A stretch of DNA of 41,957 nt from an uncultured Pseudomonadota bacterium. Lineage in GTDB: Bacteria > Myxococcota_A > Bradymonadia > Bradymonadales > GCA-2716585. A program made the position numbers and the translations under genes. The notes beneath the pieces are model-generated. The model did not search any database, had not been told where the DNA came from, and saw only the letters and a list, made by a program, of their open reading frames with translations. The stretch spans positions 1 to 41,957 of the forward strand of contig CALBXO010000162.1 in the NCBI GenBank assembly GCA_937890335.1, read 5' to 3'. Of this stretch, positions 27,401-34,671 are shown one piece after another; the stretch's first letter is position 1; every line of letters starts with the position of its first letter.

Positions 27401-28015
27401 GGCGTCGGCGTCGTCGCACATGGCGTCGTCCCGACTGCGCTGGCATTGGCCGCCGTCGTCGCATTGGCCCGCGCTCAGACAGCCCTGGGCCTCGCCGCAG
27501 ACCGTGCCCGCCATGGCCGGAGGGAAGTCGCAACCCAGCTGGTCGTTGCACGTCGCCGTGACACAGGTCAGGCCCTGCTGATTGGCCACGGCGTCGCACG
27601 CCTGGTGGTCTTGCTCGGTGGCACAGATACAGCCAGCACCGCGGATGTGGCGGACTTCGCCGGCGGCCTCGTCACAGATGTCTTCGGTGCAGTCGTAGCC
27701 GTCGCTGAGGGTCGGCGCGGCGCCGGCCAGGCACCCATTGACGTCGGCCGAGCCAGCTTCTGGGTTGCACGTCTCGGCGCCGTTGCAGAACAGCCCGTCC
27801 GAACAATCCGCGTCGGCGCCACAGACACCGGCACCGTCCACCTCCAGGCAGTAGCCCTGGACACAGGTGCGCGGACTGTCGCAGTCCGCGTCCGTCGTGC
27901 AGGTCAGGGACTCGAGCGCGGAGTCGTCGAACGTGCAGCCCCCCAGCTGCGCGCCGGCGGCGAGGGCAATGGCCAGAAACCCAATCGGGAGGCCGCGCGT
28001 TGCATGGATGGTCAA
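24419..28015 (-). CDS. Giant Cys-rich disulfide-repeat lipoprotein (1198 aa)
   Basis: TTG 28015 with GAGG six bases upstream is used; no in-frame ATG precedes the signal peptide (lipobox LGGC, Cys27). Residues ~35-725 hold many repeated Cys modules (CSDGLFCNGAETCNP, ADVNGCL, DGYDCTEDICDE and close variants; the same order recurs at least six times). The C-terminal ~450 residues are nearly Cys-free and beta-rich: an Ig-like TLTVTATTAT start, EDLFLPVIALDSLDV, IRLELIKRNG, WRWTWNNITEDAIMYFEDI and LVHVQCYWQLPG, an unrecognised domain. It is likely a large stalk plus a distal binding head. It is first of the minus-strand run and is followed 13 bases later by its paralogue. Confidence 0.92.
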   Translation of the reverse strand: MTIHATRGLPIGFLAIALAAGAQLGGCTFDDSALESLTCTTDADCDSPRTCVQGYCLEVDGAGVCGADADCSDGLFCNGAETCNPEAGSADVNGCLAGAAPTLSDGYDCTEDICDEAAGEVRHIRGAGCICATEQDHQACDAVANQQGLTCVTATCNDQLGCDFPPAMAGTVCGEAQGCLSAGQCDDGGQCQRSRDDAMCDDADACNGAETCNPDGTCAAGDEVDPDDGIACTVDSCADGSIINDASACDCIEPGAACDCVGERCQPGNQCVGYICSDNYTCGADDVAFRAAGTSCNDDVACTFDDICDGAGACGGSLDHNLCSNFDLCDGEEICDPDSPQNDINGCISGNPPNINDGIDCTIDSCTDGQIMHVPDGCALCDNDAECLPDNDANPCLRYFCNDICMTEPRPEGTMCDDGRGCTDGDTCDPNGQCVGRDPNDTFCNDQMWCDGIEICQPNHQQADADGCRPGPAPDPDDDVDCTDDTCVECDPDDNNCTLGLEGDFLNTPTERCECINDVDCAEQADVCFLASCNRGSYTCNVQPAQVGTDCDDGLACTDGDACDADQNCVPQTDNCDCEVNADCTDDDDNVCILAGACSDGVCQYTFASDDTACGELTCTAGSTCDGVGQCDVILNNDVCAGSCRAGATCAPGDVDADADGCVYEPANEGACVVNCGNGDIDGTCVVGTCQAPPEGPTGTDLCDDLEDNDCDGEQDGDDSDCATPDTVVVGGEETGTVGQPVTLTVTATTATNQAANLYCVGRLERWYESFDDPAVIADLENEENPQITPIGVLGDDVASGVSHDGATGLKVCNGKGLLLGPFAQPALADQLGLMLRVRMKNMNPTGLGAEEHFVVSYRNSLTGNDGEDLFLPVIALDSLDVTMNDYQNVFFNAQGVGSVTIRLELIKRNGVTDPDRCAFVDSVGIYEVPWWRADADAIPEELDYLRWTWNNITEDAIMYFEDIDQEADIAAFFFADKAPPQGHTISLEARAKHTGSLGLAWINGPVPGSILLPPVTEVPEALDRSRSMRLDWAMAMRNRAQWLAGDAMHTVFGVGDDVASYRKIGSALPEDTAGPYLTQYEAGGNRDGSHKIRHRFVSELPEEMKPLLGRRLGLARPGRGGADHDGYLDDVDLYVRSNSEYMSFAGTGPQNYDSTVHEVTMTSEHDGLVHVQCYWQLPGTEDTPTIASAPYYVTITE

Positions 28016-28248
28016 ACAGACACCTCGTCACAGGCCCCCGTGCGCGGGAGCGGAACGTTAGCACGGAGGGAAAATCGCACCCTTGAGCGGGGAGTCTACT
28101 GCGGTAGCGCCGATGTTTCCAGTGGTTTCCCACTGCGAGACCACGCGCGACCCACAGGGTGACCCGCCCGCCGGTTGATGTATGGCGTTCTGCGCGGTAG
28201 TTGGGTAGTCTTCTCTTGCCTGGGTGTGAGGTTGGGGCCTCACTTCGC
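28016..28248. other. Divergent intergenic region, lipoprotein operon / MBOAT gene
   Basis: No gene was seen in these 233 bases. A six-base-arm hairpin surrounds agtggtttcccact (28121-28134). Candidate promoters on both strands are weak, the best being TTGATG 28175-28180 with a poor -10 (28198-28203) for the MBOAT gene. Confidence 0.4.
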
Positions 28249-29673
28249 ATGATCTTCAATTCCTGGGAGTTTCTGCTCTTTTTCGTCGTGGTGTTCGCGG
28301 TCTACGCGAGCGTGAAGCTGCGGTGGCAGAACCTGCTCCTCGTTGTTGCGTCCTACTTCTTCTACGGATGGTGGGACTGGCGGTTCTTGTCGCTGCTGCT
28401 GTTGTCGACGGTCGTCGACTACGCGGTCGGACGGCTGATGGACCAGGCACCGGACGAGCGCCGCCGCAAGGCGTTGCTGCTGGTCAGCGTGTTCACGAAC
28501 CTGGGAATCCTCGGGTTCTTCAAGTACTGCAATTTCTTCGTGGACTCGGCGGTGGGCGCCCTGACGAGCATGGGCCTGGAGGCCCACGCGCCCACGCTTC
28601 AGATTGTCCTGCCGGTCGGGATCAGCTTCTACACTTTCCAGACGATGGCCTACACGATCGACGTGTACCGGCGGCGGATGCCGGTGGTGAAGGACCCCGT
28701 TGCCTTCGCAGTGTATGTCAGCTATTTCCCGCAGCTGGTCGCCGGCCCCATCGAGCGCGCGCAGCATTTGCTCCCGCAGTTTGAGGCGCCGCGGACGATC
28801 ACGATGGAGAAGCTGTCCAGCGGCGCGCTCCTGGTCCTGATTGGCCTGGTGCGCAAGGTGGTGATCGCCGACGTGGCCGCAGGTGAGGTGGACGCCGCCT
28901 TCGGCGATCCTGGCAGCCTGGGCAGCTGGGCCCTGTTGCGCGCGGTGCTCCTGTTTGGCCTGCAAATCTACGGCGATTTTGCCGGCTACACCGACATCGC
29001 CCGCGGGATCAGCCGCATGCTTGGCATCGAGCTGATGCGCAACTTCGAGCACCCGTATTTCTCCACGAACATCACCGTCTTCTGGCGGCGATGGCACGTC
29101 AGCCTGAGCTCCTGGTTGCGCGACTACCTGTACATCCCGCTGGGCGGCAATAAGGGGCCAGCCTGGTTTGTGTACCGGAACCTGTTGCTGACCATGCTGC
29201 TGGGCGGGTTGTGGCACGGCGCTGCGTGGACGTTCGTCGTCTGGGGCGCGATCCACGGCGCGGCGCTGTCCATCCACAAGCTGCTGCTGCGCGGCAAACG
29301 TCCGCCGATGTGGCCCGAGATGCCCCGGACGGCCGGCGGCGTGGTGAAGACCGCGGCGTCGTGGCTGCTGACCATGGTTGTGGTCTACGTCGCGTGGGTC
29401 TTCTTCCGCGCGACGAGCTTCGGCAACGCCTACGACGTGCTGGCCGGGATCTTCAGCTTCCAGGGCGGATTCTCCGTGCGCAGCCTGGTGATGCCGGTGC
29501 TGCTGACGGCGCTCCTGCTGTTTCTGGACGTGCCCCAATACCTGTCGCGCGAGCACATCGTGATGCGCCGCTGGCCCTGGCCGGTGCGCGGCGTCGTCTT
29601 CGCTGTGCTCATCTTGATCCTGGCCATCTTCCGGAGTGAGAGCGATGTCCCGTTCATCTACTTCCAGTTCTGA
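28249..29673 (+). CDS. MBOAT family O-acyltransferase (AlgI/PatB-type)
   Basis: ATG 28249 (MIFNSWEFLLFF) fits the family N-terminus; an upstream in-frame ORF start at 28201 is rejected. 474 aa, about 10-11 membrane helices. Signatures are WDWRFLSLL, YFPQLVAGPIERA, FGLQIYGDFAGYTDIARGIS, then RRWHVSLSSWLRDYLYIPLGG (H283) and GGLWHGAAWTFVVWG with the catalytic His (H323). Family members move acyl groups, usually acetyl, from the cytoplasm to the periplasmic side onto polysaccharides such as alginate or peptidoglycan. The next gene overlaps it by 29 bases and encodes an SGNH-type protein that would complete the transfer. The glycan or lipid acceptor is not evident. Confidence 0.94.
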   Translation: MIFNSWEFLLFFVVVFAVYASVKLRWQNLLLVVASYFFYGWWDWRFLSLLLLSTVVDYAVGRLMDQAPDERRRKALLLVSVFTNLGILGFFKYCNFFVDSAVGALTSMGLEAHAPTLQIVLPVGISFYTFQTMAYTIDVYRRRMPVVKDPVAFAVYVSYFPQLVAGPIERAQHLLPQFEAPRTITMEKLSSGALLVLIGLVRKVVIADVAAGEVDAAFGDPGSLGSWALLRAVLLFGLQIYGDFAGYTDIARGISRMLGIELMRNFEHPYFSTNITVFWRRWHVSLSSWLRDYLYIPLGGNKGPAWFVYRNLLLTMLLGGLWHGAAWTFVVWGAIHGAALSIHKLLLRGKRPPMWPEMPRTAGGVVKTAASWLLTMVVVYVAWVFFRATSFGNAYDVLAGIFSFQGGFSVRSLVMPVLLTALLLFLDVPQYLSREHIVMRRWPWPVRGVVFAVLILILAIFRSESDVPFIYFQF

Positions 29674-30688
29674 GCCGGTGGCCGCGGGGCAGGGCAGGGC
29701 GACGGGGCCAGCGCCGAAGGCGGCTCTGGTTGCGGTGTTGATCCTCTTTGCCTTCGAGGTCGCCGTCGCGCGGCAGGAGTGGGTCTGGGATCACGTCCTG
29801 GCGTCTCCGAGCGGCATCATCACGGCGTTGGAGCGCCAGGTAATCTCACAGGCGCAGCCGCGTGTTGTGGTGATGGGCTCCAGCCGGGTGCGCGACGGCG
29901 TGGCACCGCGACAGCTGGAGGCGCAGCTGGGTCTGCCGCAGGGTGCGGCGCTGAACCTGGCCGTGACCAATGGTTCCACCTTTGACGCGCTGACGATCTA
30001 CCGCCGCAACCGAGCCGTTCTGTCCAGGGCGGATGTGCTCGTCGTAGGCATCGAGGACCGCACGTTCAACGCCGGGTGGACGCCGAATGACCGGGACAGG
30101 CGGTACATGACGCTGACTGAGCGGGTGGGTGCGTACGACTCGGAGCACACGCTGTCGCTGCTGGCCGGCTGGGTGTGGCGGACCTACGACGCGCGAGGGC
30201 CGGTCCAGGCGGCGATCAAATCGGTGATCAAAGGGCGAGACGCGACGTTGCCCATCGCGGAGGACGGTCGTGTGAAATGGCGCGACGAGGAGATTGAGGT
30301 TGGCCCAGCGGAGCTGCCGGACCCCAAAGCCTATGAGCGCTTCTACCGGCGCTGGGAACCCACGGACGGTCGCAAGCGCTTCTTGGAGCAGCTGACGGCC
30401 CTGGCCGGTGAGGACGGTGTCAAAGTGCTCGTAGTGAAGCTGCCGTGGCGCCGGCAACACCTGGATCTCATCGCCGAACACCACCCCGAGAAACTGGCGG
30501 AGTACCGGCGGCGGGCCGCGACGGTCAGGGGCGCACAGGTGGTCCTCTGGGACGACCCCGCGCAGATCGGGATGCGCGACGATCAATTCTACGACTACGG
30601 CCACCCGACCACCCAGGGGGCCAAACTGGTCACGACCGCCCTCGCTGGCGAGCTCAAGGCAAGATTCGGCGATGCTCTGCGCCATTGA
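29645..30688 (+). CDS. SGNH/AlgX-like protein, partner of the MBOAT acyltransferase
   Basis: ATG 29645, behind GAGTGAGAG, starts inside the MBOAT gene. 347 aa with one N-terminal membrane anchor (~27-45) and a periplasmic domain. SGNH-type residues are Ser80 in the GSSR block, and D317 and H320 in DYGHP (DxxH block V), giving a plausible Ser-Asp-His triad. The tail GAKLVTTALAGELKARFG fits such folds. In AlgX/PatB-like systems the MBOAT passes the acyl group to such a protein, which acylates the acceptor. The 29-base overlap with the MBOAT gene supports this pairing; the acceptor is unknown. It is followed 78 bases later by the acyl-CoA ligase. Confidence 0.82.
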   Translation: MSRSSTSSSEPVAAGQGRATGPAPKAALVAVLILFAFEVAVARQEWVWDHVLASPSGIITALERQVISQAQPRVVVMGSSRVRDGVAPRQLEAQLGLPQGAALNLAVTNGSTFDALTIYRRNRAVLSRADVLVVGIEDRTFNAGWTPNDRDRRYMTLTERVGAYDSEHTLSLLAGWVWRTYDARGPVQAAIKSVIKGRDATLPIAEDGRVKWRDEEIEVGPAELPDPKAYERFYRRWEPTDGRKRFLEQLTALAGEDGVKVLVVKLPWRRQHLDLIAEHHPEKLAEYRRRAATVRGAQVVLWDDPAQIGMRDDQFYDYGHPTTQGAKLVTTALAGELKARFGDALRH

Positions 30689-30766
30689 CGTCTTGCCCCG
30701 GTTGGGACTAGGCTCCCGCGCATTTGAAAAAGTCCCGCGCTCACGCGCGCACAGAGAGGATGTGTG

Positions 30767-32545
30767 ATGGCCCACGATACGATTCCTGCACGCTTTATGG
30801 CGCAGGCCAAGACTCGCCCCGACGCTCCCGCGTACTACGCCAAAGAGGGCGGCAGCTACAAAGCCGCGAGCTGGGGACAGTACGTCGCCGAGGTGCGCGC
30901 GGCGGCCAAATCCCTGATTCAGATGGGCGTGGAGCCGGGTGGGACCGTAGCCATTCTCGGGTTCAACCGCCCCGAGTGGGTCATCTTCGACATCGCTGCA
31001 ATGTGCATCGGCGCCGCGCCCGCGGGCATCTACACCACCTGCTCACCCACCGAGGTGCAGTACATCATCGACCACTGCGAGGCACCGGTGGTGCTCCTCG
31101 AGAACGAGGGCCAGTGGGAGAAGGTCAACGCCGAGCGGGAGAACCTGCCGAAGCTGCGCAACGTCGTGATGATGAAGGGCGCGAGCATCGACGACGAACT
31201 CTGCATGGATTGGGACGCGTTCATGGCGGCCGGCGAGGGCGTCTCAGACGAGGACCTGGACGCCCGCATCGACGCGCTCGAGCCCAGCGCGCTGGCCACG
31301 TTCATCTACACCTCGGGCACCACAGGGCCGCCCAAGGGCGTGATGCTCAGCCACGAGAACCTGAGCTGGACCGCGAGCTGCGCCCAGGGAATCACCGGCC
31401 TGACGCACAGCGATGTGTCCATGAGCTACCTGCCGCTGAGCCACATCGCCGAGCAGATGTTTACCATCCACTGCCCGGTCACCGCAGGCAGCGTGGTGTA
31501 TTTTGCGGAGTCCATCGAGAAGGTCCCCGACAACCTCAAGGAGGTCCGGCCTACGGTGTTCTTCGCGGTGCCGCGCATCTGGGAGAAGTTCTACGCCGCC
31601 ATCTCCGGCAAGCTCAAAGAGGCCACGGGCTTCAAGGCCACGATGGCCGGCTGGGCACAGGAGACGGGCCGCGAGGTCTCCAACCTCAAGAACCAGGGGC
31701 AGGAGGCCGGCGGCTGGCTCAAGATGAAGCACAACTTCTTCAACGGGAAGGTCTACACCCCGCTGAAGGAGAAGATCGGCCTGGACCGTGCGCGCGTCTG
31801 CGTGTCTGGCGCGGCGCCCGTGGCCAAGGAGATCCTCGAGTTCTTCAGCGGCTTTGACCTCATCGTGCTGGAGGTCTACGGACAGTCCGAGGACACCGGG
31901 CCCACGTCGTTCAACGTCCCAGGCAAGACCAAGTTTGGTTCGGTCGGGCCCGCGCTGCCCGGCGTTGAGGTCAAGATCGCGGAGGACGGCGAGATCTGCG
32001 TCCAGGGCCCCAACGTCTACCTTGGTTACTACAAGGACACGGCGGCGACGGACGAGGCGCTCATCGATGGCTGGCTGCACTCCGGTGACCTCGGCGAGGT
32101 CGATTCGGAGGGCTTCCTGCACATCACGGGTCGCAAGAAGGACATCATCATCACCGCCGGCGGCAAGAACATCGCGCCCAAGAACATCGAGGCGGCGATG
32201 AAGAACCAGCCGCTCGTGAACGAGTGCGTTGTCATTGGCGACCGCCGCAAGTTCCTGAGCGCGTTGGTCACCATCGACCCCGACGCCATCGGCAAGTGGG
32301 CCGCGGACAACGGGCAATCCACCGAGAACCTGCACGAGAATGAGAAGCTCATCGCCGAGGTGCAGACCTACGTGGATGCGACCAATAAGCTCTTTGCCCG
32401 CGTGGAGCACATCCGGAAGTTCCGGATCCTCACCCGGCAGCTGACCATCGAGGACGGCGAGCTGACGCCGACCCTCAAGGTGAAGCGGTCCAAGGTCAAC
32501 GACCACTTCGCGGACACCATCGAGTCGATGTACGCGGACGCCTGA
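30767..32545 (+). CDS. Long-chain fatty-acid-CoA ligase (AMP-binding, FadD15-like)
   Basis: ATG 30767 has AGAGAGGA six bases upstream. The 592-aa product has the AMP-binding signature YTSGTTGPPKG (from Y181), then LPLSHIAEQ, GAAPVAKEILEFF, YGQSEDTG, and the adenylation hinge GWLHSGDLGEVDSEGFLHITGRKKDIIITAGGKN read in pieces, with the catalytic lysine region near LTPTLKVKR. It lengthens like long-chain ligases of the FadD15 type. It activates fatty acids to acyl-CoA in the cytoplasm with ATP. It ends 13 bases before a strong terminator. Neighbours are envelope acylation genes upstream; the etfBA operon lies ~5 kb away on the other strand, consistent with lipid metabolism but not a proven pathway link. 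Confidence 0.95.
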   Translation: MAHDTIPARFMAQAKTRPDAPAYYAKEGGSYKAASWGQYVAEVRAAAKSLIQMGVEPGGTVAILGFNRPEWVIFDIAAMCIGAAPAGIYTTCSPTEVQYIIDHCEAPVVLLENEGQWEKVNAERENLPKLRNVVMMKGASIDDELCMDWDAFMAAGEGVSDEDLDARIDALEPSALATFIYTSGTTGPPKGVMLSHENLSWTASCAQGITGLTHSDVSMSYLPLSHIAEQMFTIHCPVTAGSVVYFAESIEKVPDNLKEVRPTVFFAVPRIWEKFYAAISGKLKEATGFKATMAGWAQETGREVSNLKNQGQEAGGWLKMKHNFFNGKVYTPLKEKIGLDRARVCVSGAAPVAKEILEFFSGFDLIVLEVYGQSEDTGPTSFNVPGKTKFGSVGPALPGVEVKIAEDGEICVQGPNVYLGYYKDTAATDEALIDGWLHSGDLGEVDSEGFLHITGRKKDIIITAGGKNIAPKNIEAAMKNQPLVNECVVIGDRRKFLSALVTIDPDAIGKWAADNGQSTENLHENEKLIAEVQTYVDATNKLFARVEHIRKFRILTRQLTIEDGELTPTLKVKRSKVNDHFADTIESMYADA

Positions 32546-32557
32546 TCGACAGGCGAG

Positions 32558-32595
32558 ACGCAAAACGCCCACCGCATGCGGTGGGCGTTTTGCGT
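32558..32595. terminator. Bidirectional intrinsic terminator between convergent genes
   Basis: A perfect 38-base palindrome: left arm acgcaaaacgcccaccgca (32558-32576) and its exact complement 32577-32595, with gcatgc at the tip. Each side ends in a T-run (gcgtttt or its mirror), so it can stop transcription of both the acyl-CoA ligase and the opposing unknown membrane protein gene (stop at 32628). It is the clearest terminator in the window. Confidence 0.92.
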
Positions 32596-32627
32596 TCTTG
32601 CCAGCCTGGGGCCGGTGATTTTGTGGG

Positions 32628-34538
32628 TCAGTCGTCGAGGAGCTTGTAGAGCTCGGCCCGATCCGGCGGCACCTCGCCCTGGTCGGACGCGCTGCCTGCG
32701 TCCATGGCCTCCAGGGCGGCGATCAGGTCGTCATCGCTCATTCCAGAGGCCGGGTTGTCGTCTGCGGCCACGGTCTCTTCCGCCGGGTCGAGATCCATCT
32801 CTGGCTCGGGCGTCGGTGCGGATTTCGGCTCCGGCTTGCCCTTGGGCTCCGCCGCGGGCTTGGGGTCCGGCTTGGGCTCGGGCTTCCCGCCTTGGACGGC
32901 CTCCGGCTCTGGGTCCTTGGGATCTTTGTCGTCCGCGCCCTCTTGCGCCTCGGAGGCCGCGGGACCGGCCTGGTCGCCCGTCCGCCACAGCTTCACCAGG
33001 AAGGTCACCCCCAGCAGTCCCACGATCCCCAGGCTCGGGAACAAGAAAAAACTCGCCAGCGTGCCAAAGAACGCCAGGACGATGGAGTTGACTACGGCGA
33101 GCACGATGACGACGGCGCCGCCCCACTTGCCCCATTTGCGCATCAGTTTGCGGGCGGCCAGCTGGTCCTGGGTGTCCAGGCGCGACAGCATGACCACGAA
33201 AACGGCGAACAGATAAATGGGCCAGAGCAGCAGGAGCGCCCAACGGTTTGCCAGCAGCTCCAGATTGCTCGGCCGCAGGACAGCCGCCGCGCCCAGGCAT
33301 TCAAAGACCAGGATCAGCGTCGCTACAGCCAGCGTGCGGTTGGCCAGGCGCAGGTAGGCTGTGGGGTTCTTGCGGCGCCGCAAGAACCACAAGACCGCGA
33401 TCCAGAGCCAGGGAACAACCACCGCGACGCCGAGGATGATCCAGCCGGTGTAGGTCACCTCCTCGATCTCGGTGTGGGGCTTGGCCGTCGCAGCGTCGCC
33501 GCCGCTCGTCGAGGCCACTCCGGCGTCCGGCGTGGAGGGCGCAGCCGCTGCATCCGGGGTCTTGGGCTCAGCCGGGACGGGATTCTTGGTCCCGACGTCG
33601 GGGCTCGCCGCAACGACGGCGGTCTGAACGGCGCCTGCGTCGGGCGTGTCGGGCGTTGGCCTGGCGGATGCGCCAGCGTCGGGTGCGGCGGCGACGGAGC
33701 CCGCGTCCGGTGAGGGCGCCGGCGTTTTGCCAACGGTAGACAGCGATGCGTCGTAGGCCGGCGCCTTGACCGCCGCGGCCGCATACAGGGCCTTCATGGC
33801 TGGAATTCGCTGGTGCGCCGCGATCATCGCCGCCGACGGCGTCGGTCGGCGCGCGCTCAGTTTGGCCAGGGCCGCTTCGGCTCGCTCCCAGAGCAGGCGC
33901 AGCGCGTCGATGTGTGCGGCGGAGCTGGTCAGGCGCGACCAGACGGCGGGATGCTTTTCCTTCGCGAGTTCGATGTAGAGGGCGGTCGACAGCAGGGTCA
34001 CTGTCATCTGGGCGCCCGGCGCGCGCTTGACGAGCGTCGCGTCGTCCAGAGTCGCAAGCTGTGCTTCGAGCAGGTGGGTCCGGGCGTTGATGTCTCGGAG
34101 GAGCGCATCCCAGCTGATGCTTCCATCCGGTGCCCACCACGGGGCCACCTCCACGACGGCGCGGAGAATCTCCTCCTCGGGGACGCCGCCGTCGACGACC
34201 TTGATCTCGACTCGCTGGGAGGGGGAGAGGTAGAGCGAGTGGAGTCCTGGGCCCGGTTTGTTGCCGGCGTCGTGGGCGCGTACGGCAGCTTCCACGACCG
34301 CAGCCAGGTGCAGGTCCGGTACGTCGCATTGGGCCGTGGCCACGGCCTTGGCCGCCGCCTCGGGGCCGATCGCCTCCAGCAGAATGTTCAGGCCGAGGCC
34401 CTTGGCGTCGGAGGCTTGTATCAGGCGGTCCCGGCAGCCATCCGCGGGCGCATCCTGGGCGTGGACCGCCGCGGGGCTGGCCAACAGCAGGCACAGCGCG
34501 GCGCAGAACAGCGTGGGCAGCTTGGTGTGCGGGGTCAT
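32628..34538 (-). CDS. Unknown secreted/membrane protein with PDAG linker and acidic tail
   Basis: ATG 34538 gives a Sec signal peptide (cleavage near VHA|Q); a longer reading frame to 34643 has no signal logic. 636 aa: a helical, Asp/Ala-rich periplasmic domain (~25-270), an Ala/Pro linker with repeated PDAG units (SPDAGSV, APDAGAS, TPDAGAV, TPDAGVA), then a set of about four or five membrane helices (from GWIILGVAVVVPWLWIAVLWFL), and an acidic cytoplasmic tail with PEPKPDPK-type and EVPPDRAEL segments. No enzyme motif or recognised domain was seen. It is convergent with the acyl-CoA ligase across the terminator. A role in envelope sensing or secretion is conceivable but unsupported. Confidence 0.8.
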   Translation of the reverse strand: MTPHTKLPTLFCAALCLLLASPAAVHAQDAPADGCRDRLIQASDAKGLGLNILLEAIGPEAAAKAVATAQCDVPDLHLAAVVEAAVRAHDAGNKPGPGLHSLYLSPSQRVEIKVVDGGVPEEEILRAVVEVAPWWAPDGSISWDALLRDINARTHLLEAQLATLDDATLVKRAPGAQMTVTLLSTALYIELAKEKHPAVWSRLTSSAAHIDALRLLWERAEAALAKLSARRPTPSAAMIAAHQRIPAMKALYAAAAVKAPAYDASLSTVGKTPAPSPDAGSVAAAPDAGASARPTPDTPDAGAVQTAVVAASPDVGTKNPVPAEPKTPDAAAAPSTPDAGVASTSGGDAATAKPHTEIEEVTYTGWIILGVAVVVPWLWIAVLWFLRRRKNPTAYLRLANRTLAVATLILVFECLGAAAVLRPSNLELLANRWALLLLWPIYLFAVFVVMLSRLDTQDQLAARKLMRKWGKWGGAVVIVLAVVNSIVLAFFGTLASFFLFPSLGIVGLLGVTFLVKLWRTGDQAGPAASEAQEGADDKDPKDPEPEAVQGGKPEPKPDPKPAAEPKGKPEPKSAPTPEPEMDLDPAEETVAADDNPASGMSDDDLIAALEAMDAGSASDQGEVPPDRAELYKLLDD

Positions 34539-34671
34539 GGCTCTCTCTCTTCCTCGGTACGCCACTGGAACCGAGCATGGGACCGATTTCGTCCCCGTGG
34601 GCTGCCCGGCGCCCGTTCCGTCGCGACCGGTGGGACGGCTCACCTGCGTGGCCGTGGCCGCGGCGCGGCGT

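Noticed and set aside
25457-28162. Very long open frame on the + strand (901 codons) inside the giant Cys-rich lipoprotein
   Set aside because: It is antisense to a gene with clear signal peptide, lipobox and repeat modules; long antisense frames are expected at this GC content and the product is compositionally odd (Val/Ala/Arg-rich).
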